From an uncultured Prevotella sp. (GTDB lineage Bacteria; Bacteroidota; Bacteroidia; Bacteroidales; Bacteroidaceae): a stretch of 64,000 nucleotides of DNA. Made by a program: the position numbers and the translations under genes. The stretch covers positions 41,255-105,254 of the forward strand of contig ONAR01000010.1 in assembly GCA_900315835.1 (NCBI GenBank), given 5' to 3'. This document shows positions 6,785 through 14,673 of the stretch, piece after piece. Under the pieces are notes generated by a model. The model was not told the DNA's origin. It searched no databases and worked only from the letters and a program-made list of their open reading frames with translations. Positions within the stretch are counted from its first letter, which is position 1, and every line of letters starts with the position of its first letter.

Positions 6785-7810
6785 CTATTTGAATTGAGGG
6801 ACTTTATGGGTGACAGAGGGCGAATGGCGGCTGATGACGGGCCATCCGTTTTTCCAGTTGATGGGGTCGAGCAGCAACTGCCGGCCCTCGTCGGAATGGT
6901 GCCTCACGTAGGAGTGGTAGAGCAGCCAGTCCTGTCCGGCATCGTCGGTGACGATTTCGGCATTGTGACCGGGTCCGACGAACTTCTTGTTGCCATGCAG
7001 GACTACCTCATAGTTGCCCTGGAGCAAGGGGCGGCCTTGCTTGTCGACGTAGGGGCCCATCAGGTAGCGGCTCCGGCCGACAACCACGCGGTAAGTGCTC
7101 TTGTCGCCCTCGCAGCAGGAGCCGTTGGAGCCGAACAGGTAGTAATAGCCGTCGCGCTTGTGGATGTAGGTGGCTTCCATGAAGTTGTCGGCCACCTTCG
7201 TCAGGTTGCTTTTATCCTTGAGCTGCAGTCCGTCGGCCGTCAGCTCAGTGCCATAGATGCCGTGGAAACTACCCCAGAAGAGGAAGTTGTGGCCGTTGTC
7301 GCTGATGAAGAACGGGTCGATGCAGTTCTGCACGCCTATCTCGCTGCTGATAAAGAGCTTGCCCAGGTCGGTGTAGGGGCCTTCAGGGCGGTCGGCCACA
7401 GCCACACCGATGCCGCAGCTCCATTCCCCACCCCACTGCGACATGGCGTAATAGAGAACGTAGCGGTTGCCAATCTTATTGACATCGGGTGCCCACACGC
7501 CACCTTTCTCTACAAACGAGGGGCGCTTGGCAAAGGCGCCTGACGGCCGAAGCGTCCAGTCGACGAGGTTGGTCGACGTCCATACCGGCGTCTCGCGGTT
7601 GCGCTCTGTGGCAAACAGGTAGAAGGTGTTGCCCTCCTTGATGATGGTCGGGTCGGGCGTGTCATAGGTGATGACAGGGTTATGGTAATAACGCGCATTG
7701 CCGTCGCCCTCCGCAGTAGCGGCTGCGGCATTGACAGCGGGCACACCCGCGAGCAGCGCAACCGATAGCAGGTTGCCTAAGGCTGCAGATAAAATGGATA
7801 AGGGTTTCAT
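6785..7810 (-). CDS. Secreted glycoside hydrolase family 43 (arabinosidase/xylosidase-like)
   Basis: 341 residues with an N-terminal signal peptide (cleavage near AVNA, residue 28). Five-bladed beta-propeller GH43 features are visible: catalytic base in PDPTII (Asp53), VWAPDVNKIGNRYVLYYA, the pKa-modulating Asp in QNCIDPFF, and the acid in NFMEATYIHKRDGYYYL. The family cleaves alpha-L-arabinofuranosides or beta-xylosides in plant hemicellulose; substrate cannot be set from sequence. The position after the signal peptide suggests a periplasmic or surface enzyme. It stands alone, convergent with rep, with no SusCD pair nearby. Confidence 0.9.
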   Translation of the reverse strand: MKPLSILSAALGNLLSVALLAGVPAVNAAAATAEGDGNARYYHNPVITYDTPDPTIIKEGNTFYLFATERNRETPVWTSTNLVDWTLRPSGAFAKRPSFVEKGGVWAPDVNKIGNRYVLYYAMSQWGGEWSCGIGVAVADRPEGPYTDLGKLFISSEIGVQNCIDPFFISDNGHNFLFWGSFHGIYGTELTADGLQLKDKSNLTKVADNFMEATYIHKRDGYYYLFGSNGSCCEGDKSTYRVVVGRSRYLMGPYVDKQGRPLLQGNYEVVLHGNKKFVGPGHNAEIVTDDAGQDWLLYHSYVRHHSDEGRQLLLDPINWKNGWPVISRHSPSVTHKVPQFK

Positions 7811-7871
7811 ATAAATCAATCTGTACTATTTATTGTTACCGTCTCCTAACGCTGACTTCGTTACGCTTGTC

Positions 7872-10274
7872 TCAATAGATATTCTCGCGTTTCCAAAGCA
7901 ACAAGTGGGCGTCGAGGAGCTCTTGGTTAATCTTCTCAGCCAAGGCGTCGCGCTTGTCGAAGAAATCGATGAAAAGGGGCAAAGCGTCGGCAGGAACGAA
8001 GGCTGCTATCGTATTGCGGCCGAAGCCACGGGTACCCTTCGTTGTCTTCACTTTTGTGATGCGCCGATCATCGCTGTCGTCAAGTGACTTAAAGGTAGAG
8101 ATGTCTTTCTGCATGATGGCGTTGGAAATATCGTAGAAGCTGTCGTTCCAGTCCTTGTCCTGATAGGCATCACTGTGATGATAATAGCGGAACACCTGCA
8201 GGGCGGCCGCATACAACTCCCTCGCCTCAGCCGAGAAGTCGAACTGCGCCAGGAACTGGCGGAAGTCGAACGGCCGCCCGGGCTGGCCTGCAAAGAGGTT
8301 GCCATTGACGTCGTCGGGGAACAGCACATTGAGGTCGTTGACGCCACATCCCAATTCCTCAGCCGTGAACGGCATGAGGTAGTTCTTCTGGCCCTTGTTG
8401 GTGAAAAGGTTGCCCTTATAGAACAGTGAGAACATCACGGCATCGCCAAACAGTTCGGGCGGGATGTCATCCACCGAGCCGCGATAGGTGAGATTGCTCG
8501 TCTCAAAGTATTTGCCGTGGGTGTTGAAGTTGATGCCTTTCAACAAAAGCGCATACTTCAAGTTGCCGTCCGTTATCAGCCGGTTGGAGTCAGTCTTGTT
8601 GCTGATCACCAGACAATAGTTCTGATTGGTCCACTGTCCAAGCACCATGCCGGTGGTCTCATCCTTGAGTTTCTCCTCGATCTCCTTGATGAGCGCCGGA
8701 CGTTGGTTATCGTAGGTATAGGTGTTGATGAACTGCAGCTTACCGCTCTTGCGGTCTTTCTCATAACGGTCGGCCTTGACGGTGAGTCCGTCAAACGCCT
8801 CACCCTGCTCACGGTCGAAGATGACGAGCGACACTGACCACTCGGACAGCTTAAAAGTGTCTTTGGCGTTGGAGAAGACGTGATCCACAATGTGGTAACC
8901 GGAGTTGACGAAATGGCTTACGGTGGGGCGGAGGAAGAACTCCGTCTTGCAATAATACACGATTACATCGGGATGCAGGTCAGTCACCTTATCGAAGAAC
9001 TCGATGGCAAGGTCATCGGTGTGGCCTTTCCGTCGGGTGTAGGGCGGATTCATGATGACCATCAGTTTGCGGCCCTCACGATCAGCTATCTCTTTGATAT
9101 CGAGCTGCCGGCCGCGGTATTTCCATTTGGGCTGACGATAGCGGTCGGCCAAGTAGTCGAAACAGACGGAATTGTCAAAGCCCTTTATCCTACAAATATC
9201 GACATCCGTCTGCTCCAACGTGGAGAGGTAGCAGTAATCCTTGTACTCCTTTCCAAACTGGTTCTCAAGATTGCCCACGCCGGCGCAGGGGTCACACACG
9301 ATGAAATCGTTGAGATTGTAATGCGCGGCCAACAGTCGGTTCTGCAGCTCGACGAAGCACGTCGGCGTGTATTCGCCACCGGTGTCGCTCCGGTATTTTT
9401 CGGTATACAGCTCGGCGCTATGCTCCAGAATCTTCAGGTATTCCTGCTTCTCTGGTGGTCGCTTATACTTCCGCCAGAAGGTCTCGTAGCCCTCAGCATT
9501 CTGTATGGCGTGGATGATGTAGTTGTCCCACACAATCCTTATCTTGCCACAGCAGCGCTCGAGCTCGTACTTGCCGAGATTGGTGCCCTCGCGCACGGGC
9601 GCCATAACATTGCCGGGCGCGGCGGGCTGCGGACCGAACAAGGACGGCTCCGTGAAATCACTCATGGCCTCGTAAGCATACTTGGTGCCGTTGAGGACAT
9701 CGGTGAGGAAAAGGTTGATGAGCTCCGACTCATCCCGCTCCGGGCGCTGGAACTGTATGGTGTTCTTCCACTGGTTGTACACCACGTTGAAGTTTTGCTC
9801 GGTAATCTCGATGGCAGTGCCGTCGCCATTGCGCAGCGTGTTGTAAAGCTCGTGAATGTCCTCACCGACAAAAGGCGTAACCTTACCGTGTATGCGGTCG
9901 CAGATACGGTCGATGGCATCCTGCGACGGCTCACTGGCGGTCTCTGCCTCCCAGTTAATGTCGTTGTTGAACATCACCGAGTTTTCCGAACAGTCGATGA
10001 GTTCAAGCACGTCCTCCCCGGTTTCTGACCGATAAGCCAGGGCCACGTGGTCGAGAATATGCTTCTGCTTCTTGTTGGTGAGGATGGTCTGTGCAAGCGC
10101 CTTACGATGGGCCTGCTGCCCGCTAATCTGGTACTTGAACTCTATATACAACAAGTTCTGACCACGTTTGCCCTTCAGCACAACATCCACACGGTTTACT
10201 TCCTGATCCCAAGCGGTATTGCGAAAATAGCGGTCGCAAAACTCTTTCTGGTATTTCTTCTCTTCACTGTTCAT
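7872..10274 (-). CDS. Single-chain restriction-modification candidate (PD-(D/E)XK-like plus N6-adenine methylase)
   Basis: 800 residues. The N-terminus shows a possible PD-(D/E)XK nuclease core: VD at residue 30 and IEFKY with Glu45-x-Lys47. The central part is an N6-adenine methyltransferase: SAM-binding DPCAGVGNLE (from residue 328) and catalytic NPPY (409-412). The C-terminal 300 residues lack a motif I know and may recognise the target. Nuclease and methylase in one chain would make it Type IIG-like; the nuclease assignment rests on few residues. No separate specificity subunit is adjacent. It starts 33 bp after the sigma factor stop, so co-transcription is possible. Confidence 0.8.
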   Translation of the reverse strand: MNSEEKKYQKEFCDRYFRNTAWDQEVNRVDVVLKGKRGQNLLYIEFKYQISGQQAHRKALAQTILTNKKQKHILDHVALAYRSETGEDVLELIDCSENSVMFNNDINWEAETASEPSQDAIDRICDRIHGKVTPFVGEDIHELYNTLRNGDGTAIEITEQNFNVVYNQWKNTIQFQRPERDESELINLFLTDVLNGTKYAYEAMSDFTEPSLFGPQPAAPGNVMAPVREGTNLGKYELERCCGKIRIVWDNYIIHAIQNAEGYETFWRKYKRPPEKQEYLKILEHSAELYTEKYRSDTGGEYTPTCFVELQNRLLAAHYNLNDFIVCDPCAGVGNLENQFGKEYKDYCYLSTLEQTDVDICRIKGFDNSVCFDYLADRYRQPKWKYRGRQLDIKEIADREGRKLMVIMNPPYTRRKGHTDDLAIEFFDKVTDLHPDVIVYYCKTEFFLRPTVSHFVNSGYHIVDHVFSNAKDTFKLSEWSVSLVIFDREQGEAFDGLTVKADRYEKDRKSGKLQFINTYTYDNQRPALIKEIEEKLKDETTGMVLGQWTNQNYCLVISNKTDSNRLITDGNLKYALLLKGINFNTHGKYFETSNLTYRGSVDDIPPELFGDAVMFSLFYKGNLFTNKGQKNYLMPFTAEELGCGVNDLNVLFPDDVNGNLFAGQPGRPFDFRQFLAQFDFSAEARELYAAALQVFRYYHHSDAYQDKDWNDSFYDISNAIMQKDISTFKSLDDSDDRRITKVKTTKGTRGFGRNTIAAFVPADALPLFIDFFDKRDALAEKINQELLDAHLLLWKRENIY

Positions 10275-10307
10275 AAGGCAGGATATTATATTTTCATAAC
10301 GTAGAAT

Positions 10308-10829
10308 CTACGATGAAATTGCGGTATTATGATAATTGTTGAGCGACTCGATGCGGGACTTGATGGTCTGGCGACCGCGGAAGATGTTGATCTTCACCTG
10401 CTCCTCAGTCATGGAGAGGATGGTGGCGATGTCTTTATAAGACTTGCCTTCGAAGTCGCGTAGCTGGATGCAGCTGCGCTGCTTCTCGGGGAGGGCGTCG
10501 ACGATGTGGCGCACAATGGCGAGTTGGTCGTTGGCAATGGACTGTTGGGAGGGGTTGGCGTTGTTGTCGGGTGAGTCGGTGGGGGCGTCTTCAAGCGAGA
10601 TGTTGCGGTGGCTCTGTCGTTTGACACTGTCGAGCGAGAGGTTGCGGCAGATGGTGAGGCAGAAGGCTTCGATGTTGTCGATGTGGTCCCAGTCGTCGCG
10701 TTTGTTCCAAACCTTGATGAGCGTATCCTGCACGATATCCTCGGCTTCGGCGCTGTCGAGCGTGATGCGCAGCGCGAGGCGGTAAAGCTGATTCTTCAGC
10801 GGTAGGATGTCAGTGCGGAAGTCGATCAT
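10308..10829 (-). CDS. ECF-type RNA polymerase sigma factor
   Basis: 173 residues. Region 2 contains AEDIVQDTLIKVWNKRDDW near residue 30 and an AFCLTICRNLSLD segment. Region 4 has LPEKQRSCIQLRDFEGKSY followed by a helix-turn-helix (IATILSMTEEQVKINIFRGR). It belongs to the Bacteroidales group usually followed by a small membrane protein starting MDYKYI-like. Here the gene that follows is a DNA methylase, and a protein of that expected type is instead 6 kb downstream at 3571-4068. Upstream DNA is repeat, with no clear promoter seen. Confidence 0.9.
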   Translation of the reverse strand: MIDFRTDILPLKNQLYRLALRITLDSAEAEDIVQDTLIKVWNKRDDWDHIDNIEAFCLTICRNLSLDSVKRQSHRNISLEDAPTDSPDNNANPSQQSIANDQLAIVRHIVDALPEKQRSCIQLRDFEGKSYKDIATILSMTEEQVKINIFRGRQTIKSRIESLNNYHNTAISS

Positions 10830-10851
10830 GTTTATGAGTTTATGAGATGAT

Positions 10852-10950
10852 TAGAAGTCCGGAAGTCCAGAAGTCCAGAAGTCCAGTCATTACCAGAAGT
10901 CGGAAGGGAGATGGGAAGTCCAGAAGTCCGGAAGTCCAGTCATTACAATA
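10852..10950. repeat. AAGTCC-type interspersed repeat, two blocks
   Basis: Two blocks of tandem AGAAGTCCGGAAGTCC-like units, each ending in CCAGTCATTAC, occupy 10852-10896 and 10917-10950. This is the reverse orientation of the copies at 21.9 and 47.9 kb. The rest of 10951-11031 is A/G-rich spacer with a short GGTGGCCGGCGCAAG piece of the composite element. Confidence 0.82.
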
Positions 10951-11031
10951 AGACGGGAGAAGGGGAAGACCAGAAAACTGGAAGGACGAATGGTGGCCGG
11001 CGCAAGGAACGGGCAATCGCCAAGGAGCAAC

Positions 11032-11919
11032 TTATTCACTCCCCTTTAGGGAGGGTTGGGGAGAGGACTCCACAATAGTTCCGTGATTCCCATCAAGGGC
11101 TGTGGGCTGGGTGATGATGACGCGGGCGACGCCACGTTCAACGGCGGCGAGGGCGTTCTCAATCTTCGGCTTCATGCCTCCGGAGATGGTGCCATCGGCC
11201 ACAAAATGGTCGAATTCATCGCGGTTGATGTGGCGGATGACGCTGGTGTCGTCGTCGGGATTGGCCAAGACGCCGGGCTTCTCGAAGCAGTAGACGAGGG
11301 TGACGTCGTAGAGGGAATCACCGGCACCTTCGGTCTTGAAAGCCGCGATTTCATCGGGGTTATTGGTGGCGGGAGCGGCTGTAGCGTCGGTCTTGAGTGC
11401 AGCCAGGGCGCTGGCGGTCTCCGAGGCGATGGTATCGGCGTTGGTGTTGAGCAAATGGCCCATTCCATCGTGGGTGAGGGGTGCGAGGACGGGGGTGATG
11501 CCCTCATGCAGCAGTTGGGCAAGACGGGGCGCATCGACGCGGTCGACATCGCCGACGAAACCGTAGTCGATACCGTTGCGCAGTGGGCGCTTGTGGCTGC
11601 GGATGACGTCGATGTCGGCACCGGTCAGTCCGACGGCATTCACGCCGAGGGCCTGCAAGCGGGCGACGAGTTGCTTATTGACCAAGCCGCCGTAGACCAT
11701 CGTGACCACGCGGAGCATCTCGGCGTCTGTGATGCGGCGGCCGTCGACCATGTGGCTCTCGATGCCGAGGGCAGCGGCAATCTTCGTGGCGCTGCGGCCA
11801 CCGCCATGTACGAGGATCTTTGGCCCGCTGATGGCGGCGAAGGCTTGGAGGAGCTGGGGCAAGCGCTGGTCGTCTTCAACGATGGCGCCGCCGACCTTGA
11901 CGATAGTAATCTTTTCCAT
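11032..11919 (-). CDS. argB: Acetylglutamate kinase
   Basis: 295 residues from [16 protein letters not shown]; the open frame continues upstream into a Pro/Ser/Thr minisatellite that is not credible protein. The amino-acid kinase fold is clear: VKVGG (residues 6-10), [39 protein letters not shown], and [13 protein letters not shown]. It phosphorylates N-acetylglutamate, the second step of arginine synthesis. The last residues ([10 protein letters not shown]) come from a palindromic repeat that appears to have replaced the native stop. It sits downstream of speA on the same strand. Confidence 0.94.
   Translation of the reverse strand: MEKITIVKVGGAIVEDDQRLPQLLQAFAAISGPKILVHGGGRSATKIAAALGIESHMVDGRRITDAEMLRVVTMVYGGLVNKQLVARLQALGVNAVGLTGADIDVIRSHKRPLRNGIDYGFVGDVDRVDAPRLAQLLHEGITPVLAPLTHDGMGHLLNTNADTIASETASALAALKTDATAAPATNNPDEIAAFKTEGAGDSLYDVTLVYCFEKPGVLANPDDDTSVIRHINRDEFDHFVADGTISGGMKPKIENALAAVERGVARVIITQPTALDGNHGTIVESSPQPSLKGSE
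11038..11068. repeat. Palindromic G/C element forming the argB 3' end
   Basis: ACTCCCCTTTAGGGAGGGTTGGGGAGAGG is a diverged copy of the element found three times in rep. It encodes the C-terminal tail of ArgB. Confidence 0.65.
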
Positions 11920-11937
11920 GAGTGTTGATGGGGAATA

Positions 11938-12050
11938 TGGGGTGGATGGGGTGGATGGGGTGGATGGGGTGAATGGGGAGGATGGGGTGAATGGGGAGGA
12001 TGGGGAGGATGGGGTGAATGGGGAGGATGGGGTGGATGGGGTGAATGGGG
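11938..12050. repeat. 9-bp G-rich minisatellite upstream of argB
   Basis: About twelve tandem 9-mers of the types GGGGTGGAT, GGGGTGAAT and GGGGAGGAT. It fills the space just upstream of the argB start. The same minisatellite occurs at 14055-14143. Confidence 0.9.
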
Positions 12051-12086
12051 GAGGCCGCTGCACAGCAGCGGCGTACCGGACGGGGA

Positions 12087-12155
12087 GGCCACTACACCAA
12101 TACCGGGGCGGCCACTACACCAATACCAGGCCGGCCACTACACCAATACCGGGGA
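12087..12155. repeat. 23-bp tandem repeat GGCCACTACACCAATACC
   Basis: Three copies of about 23 bp containing GGCCACTACACCAATACC lie between the argB minisatellite and the end of speA. The GGCCACTACAC word is also part of the composite element at 21.8 and 47.8 kb. Confidence 0.85.
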
Positions 12156-12157
12156 GG

Positions 12158-14050
12158 CTACTCGAGGTAGGTGTAGCCGTAGAGGCCGGAGCGGTAGGTG
12201 CTGAGGAACTCCTTGCCCTCCTCGAGCGAGAGCTTGCCCTCTTTGACGCCCTTGGTGACCCACTGCTCGAGCTTGCGCACGAGTTTCTTGGGGTTGTACT
12301 GCACGTACTCCAGCACCTCCTCGACCGTCTCACCATCGATGATTTGGTCGATTTTGTAGCCATCATCGGTCACAGAGATGTGAGCCGCGGTGGTATCGCC
12401 GAAGAGGTTGTGCATGTCGCCGAGAATCTCCTGATAGGCGCCGACGAGGAAGACGCCGATGTAGTAAGACTCGTTCTTGCGCAGGGCGTGGACCGGCAGC
12501 ACGTTGGACTGACCGCCATTGACGGCGAAGTTGGCCACCTTACCGTCGCTGTCGCAGGTGATATCCTGTAAGGTACAGTTGCGCGTGGGGCGCTCGTTGA
12601 GCCGCTCGATAGGCATGATGGGGAAGAGCTGGTCGATGCCCCAGCAGTCGGGCAGACTCTGGAAAAGCGAGAAGTTGCAGAAATACTTATCGGCCAAGAG
12701 CTTGTCGAGGCCGCGCAGCTCGTCGGGCACATGCTTCAGCGTCTTGGCGATAGCGTTGATCTCGTGGCATACGCTCCAGTACATGGCCTCAATCTGGGCG
12801 CGCGTCTTCAGGTCGACCATGCCGTGGGCAAAGAGGTCGAGACAGTCCTCGCGTATCTGGTCGGCGTCGTGCCAGTCCTCGAGCATCGACTTCGGGTTGA
12901 GGTTGTCCCATATCTCGTAGAGGTCCTTGACCAACTGGTGGTCGGTTTCCTTGGCCTCGAACTCCTCGGGCATCTCGGGCAGCGAGGCCACGCCGAGGAC
13001 GTTGATGACCAACACCGAGTGGTGGGCCGCAAGCGAGCGTCCGCTCTCGGTGATGATGTTGGGATGGGGGATGTTGTTGCGGTTGGCGATGTCGACGAAG
13101 GCATAGACGCAGTCGTTGATGTACTCCTGAATGGAGTAGTTGACCGAGCTCTCCGAGTTGGACGACCGGCTGCCGTCGTAGTCGACGCCCAGTCCGCCGC
13201 CGCAGTCGACGAACTCAATGTTGTAGCCCATCTTGCGGAGGTTGACGTAGAACTGTCCGGCCTCGGTGAGGGCGTTCTGTATGCGGCGGATCTTATTGAT
13301 CTGCGAACCGATGTGGAAATGGATGAGCCGGATGCAGTCGTGCAGTCCGTAGCCGTCGAGCTTGTCGAGGGCCTCGAGCAGTTCCGATGGCGTCAGTCCG
13401 AACTTCGACGCGTCGCCGCCGCTCTCGGCCCATTTGCCTGAGCCCGAGCTGGCGAGTTTGATGCGTATGCCGATATTCGGCTTGACGTGGAGGCGCTCGG
13501 CCGTCTTGGCGATGACGTCAATCTCGTTGAGCTTCTCTACGACGATGAAGATGCGCTTGCCGAGCTTCTGGGCGAGCAGCGCCAGTTCGATGTAGCTCTC
13601 ATCCTTGTAGCCGTTGCAGATGATGAGCGAGTCGCTCTTGCACTGCTGGGCGATAACGGCGTGGAGCTCAGGCTTGGAGCCGGCCTCGAGACCGAGGTTG
13701 AACTTACGGCCATGGGTAATCATCTCGTCGACGACGGGCTGCATCTGATTGACCTTGATGGGATAGATGATGTAGCTCTCGCCCTTGTAGTCGTACTCCT
13801 CGCGCGCCTTGTCGTAGCATTCGGCCATCTTCTCGATGCGGTTGTCGAGGATGTCGGGGAAACGGAGCAGTACGGGGGCGGTGACGTCGCGCAGGGCGAG
13901 TTCGTCCATCAGTTCGCGCAGGTCGATGTGTACGTCGTTCTTGGTGGGCGAGACATAGACATCGCCCTTCTCATTGATACCAAAATAGGAAGTGCCCCAG
14001 CCTTTGATGTTGTAGAGTTCGGCTGAGTCTTCAATGGTCCACTTTTTCAT
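12158..14050 (-). CDS. speA: Biosynthetic arginine decarboxylase
   Basis: 630 residues, normal for SpeA. The PLP-binding lysine lies in YPIKVNQM (Lys99). Other family blocks are GLEAGSKPELHAV, GIRIKLASSGSGKWAESGGD, RLIHFHIGSQI, VDCGGGLGVDYDGS and the C-terminal HNLFGDTTAAHIS. It converts arginine to agmatine with loss of CO2, starting polyamine synthesis. It is on the same strand as topA, aroK and argB, so arginine synthesis and use sit side by side. The minisatellite upstream overlaps the end of aroK. Confidence 0.95.
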   Translation of the reverse strand: MKKWTIEDSAELYNIKGWGTSYFGINEKGDVYVSPTKNDVHIDLRELMDELALRDVTAPVLLRFPDILDNRIEKMAECYDKAREEYDYKGESYIIYPIKVNQMQPVVDEMITHGRKFNLGLEAGSKPELHAVIAQQCKSDSLIICNGYKDESYIELALLAQKLGKRIFIVVEKLNEIDVIAKTAERLHVKPNIGIRIKLASSGSGKWAESGGDASKFGLTPSELLEALDKLDGYGLHDCIRLIHFHIGSQINKIRRIQNALTEAGQFYVNLRKMGYNIEFVDCGGGLGVDYDGSRSSNSESSVNYSIQEYINDCVYAFVDIANRNNIPHPNIITESGRSLAAHHSVLVINVLGVASLPEMPEEFEAKETDHQLVKDLYEIWDNLNPKSMLEDWHDADQIREDCLDLFAHGMVDLKTRAQIEAMYWSVCHEINAIAKTLKHVPDELRGLDKLLADKYFCNFSLFQSLPDCWGIDQLFPIMPIERLNERPTRNCTLQDITCDSDGKVANFAVNGGQSNVLPVHALRKNESYYIGVFLVGAYQEILGDMHNLFGDTTAAHISVTDDGYKIDQIIDGETVEEVLEYVQYNPKKLVRKLEQWVTKGVKEGKLSLEEGKEFLSTYRSGLYGYTYLE

Positions 14051-14054
14051 TATG

Positions 14055-14143
14055 GGGGATGATGGGTATGATGGGTTTATTGGGGAGATGGGGTGAATGG
14101 GGTTTATGGGGTGGATGGGGAGGATGGGGTGAATGGGGAGGAT
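14055..14143. repeat. 9-bp G-rich minisatellite overlapping the aroK 3' end
   Basis: GGGGTGAAT/GGGGTGGAT/GGGGAGGAT units like those at 11938-12050. The promoter-distal part is translated as the [12 protein letters not shown] tail of AroK, and the rest separates aroK from speA. Confidence 0.88.
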
Positions 14144-14673
14144 GTGTCAAGGCCGAGGGCGTGCTTGATGGCCGCCACGGTGACCTTTATCTTCGCATAG
14201 TTGTCCATCGGGGTGACGTCGACGATGTGCTTGGCGCGGCTGTAGAACGGCTCACGCACGGTGAGCTGCTGCTCGATGTAGGCACGCACCTCGTCGGGCG
14301 TCTTGTTGAGCAGCAGCGGGCGCACGGTGTGGCCCATCTTCAGGTGGCGGAAGAGCGTATCGGGGGTGCACTTCAGATAGACCGTCTCGCCCTGCTGGTT
14401 GATGTAGTCCATGTTGTCGAAGAAGCACGGCGTTCCGCCGCCACACGAGATGATGACGTCCTCGAACTCGGCCACCTCGTGGAGCATGTTGTGCTCGATG
14501 CGGCGGAAGCCGTCCTCGCCCCGCTCATCGAAGAGCTGCTTCACGGTGGCGTGCATGCGCGTCTCGATATACCAGTCGAGGTCGTAGAACGGCAGACCGA
14601 GGTCGCGGCTCAGCGCGTTGCCGACGGTGGTCTTGCCCGAGCCCATATAGCCGATGATGATAATCCGCTTCAC
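14104..14673 (-). CDS. aroK: Shikimate kinase
   Basis: 189 residues. Walker A GYMGSGKTT at 8-16, the shikimate-binding DLD near 31-33, GFRRIE near 58 and CGGGTPC near 79 identify the enzyme, which phosphorylates the shikimate 3-hydroxyl in aromatic amino acid synthesis. The normal fold ends around KHALGLD; the last dozen residues ([12 protein letters not shown]) are encoded by a 9-bp minisatellite and are probably disordered. The ATG overlaps the topA stop by 4 bp, so translation is likely coupled. Confidence 0.95.
   Translation of the reverse strand: MKRIIIIGYMGSGKTTVGNALSRDLGLPFYDLDWYIETRMHATVKQLFDERGEDGFRRIEHNMLHEVAEFEDVIISCGGGTPCFFDNMDYINQQGETVYLKCTPDTLFRHLKMGHTVRPLLLNKTPDEVRAYIEQQLTVREPFYSRAKHIVDVTPMDNYAKIKVTVAAIKHALGLDTSSPFTPSSPSTP

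Noticed and set aside
6758-7543. Plus-strand open frame opposite the GH43 gene
   Set aside because: Antisense to a signal-peptide-bearing GH43 with all catalytic motifs; composition is shadow-like.
8880-10028. 382-codon plus-strand open frame opposite the methylase gene
   Set aside because: Shadow of a well-supported gene with DPCAG and NPPY motifs; no recognisable domain.
10290-10310. Short palindrome CGTAGAATCTACG as terminator between sigma factor and R-M gene
   Set aside because: Six-base arms with a one-base loop and no T tract; too weak to call.
11920-12063. N-terminal extension of ArgB (Pro/Ser/Thr-rich)
   Set aside because: Encoded entirely by the 9-bp minisatellite; the kinase start [11 protein letters not shown] is the normal family start.
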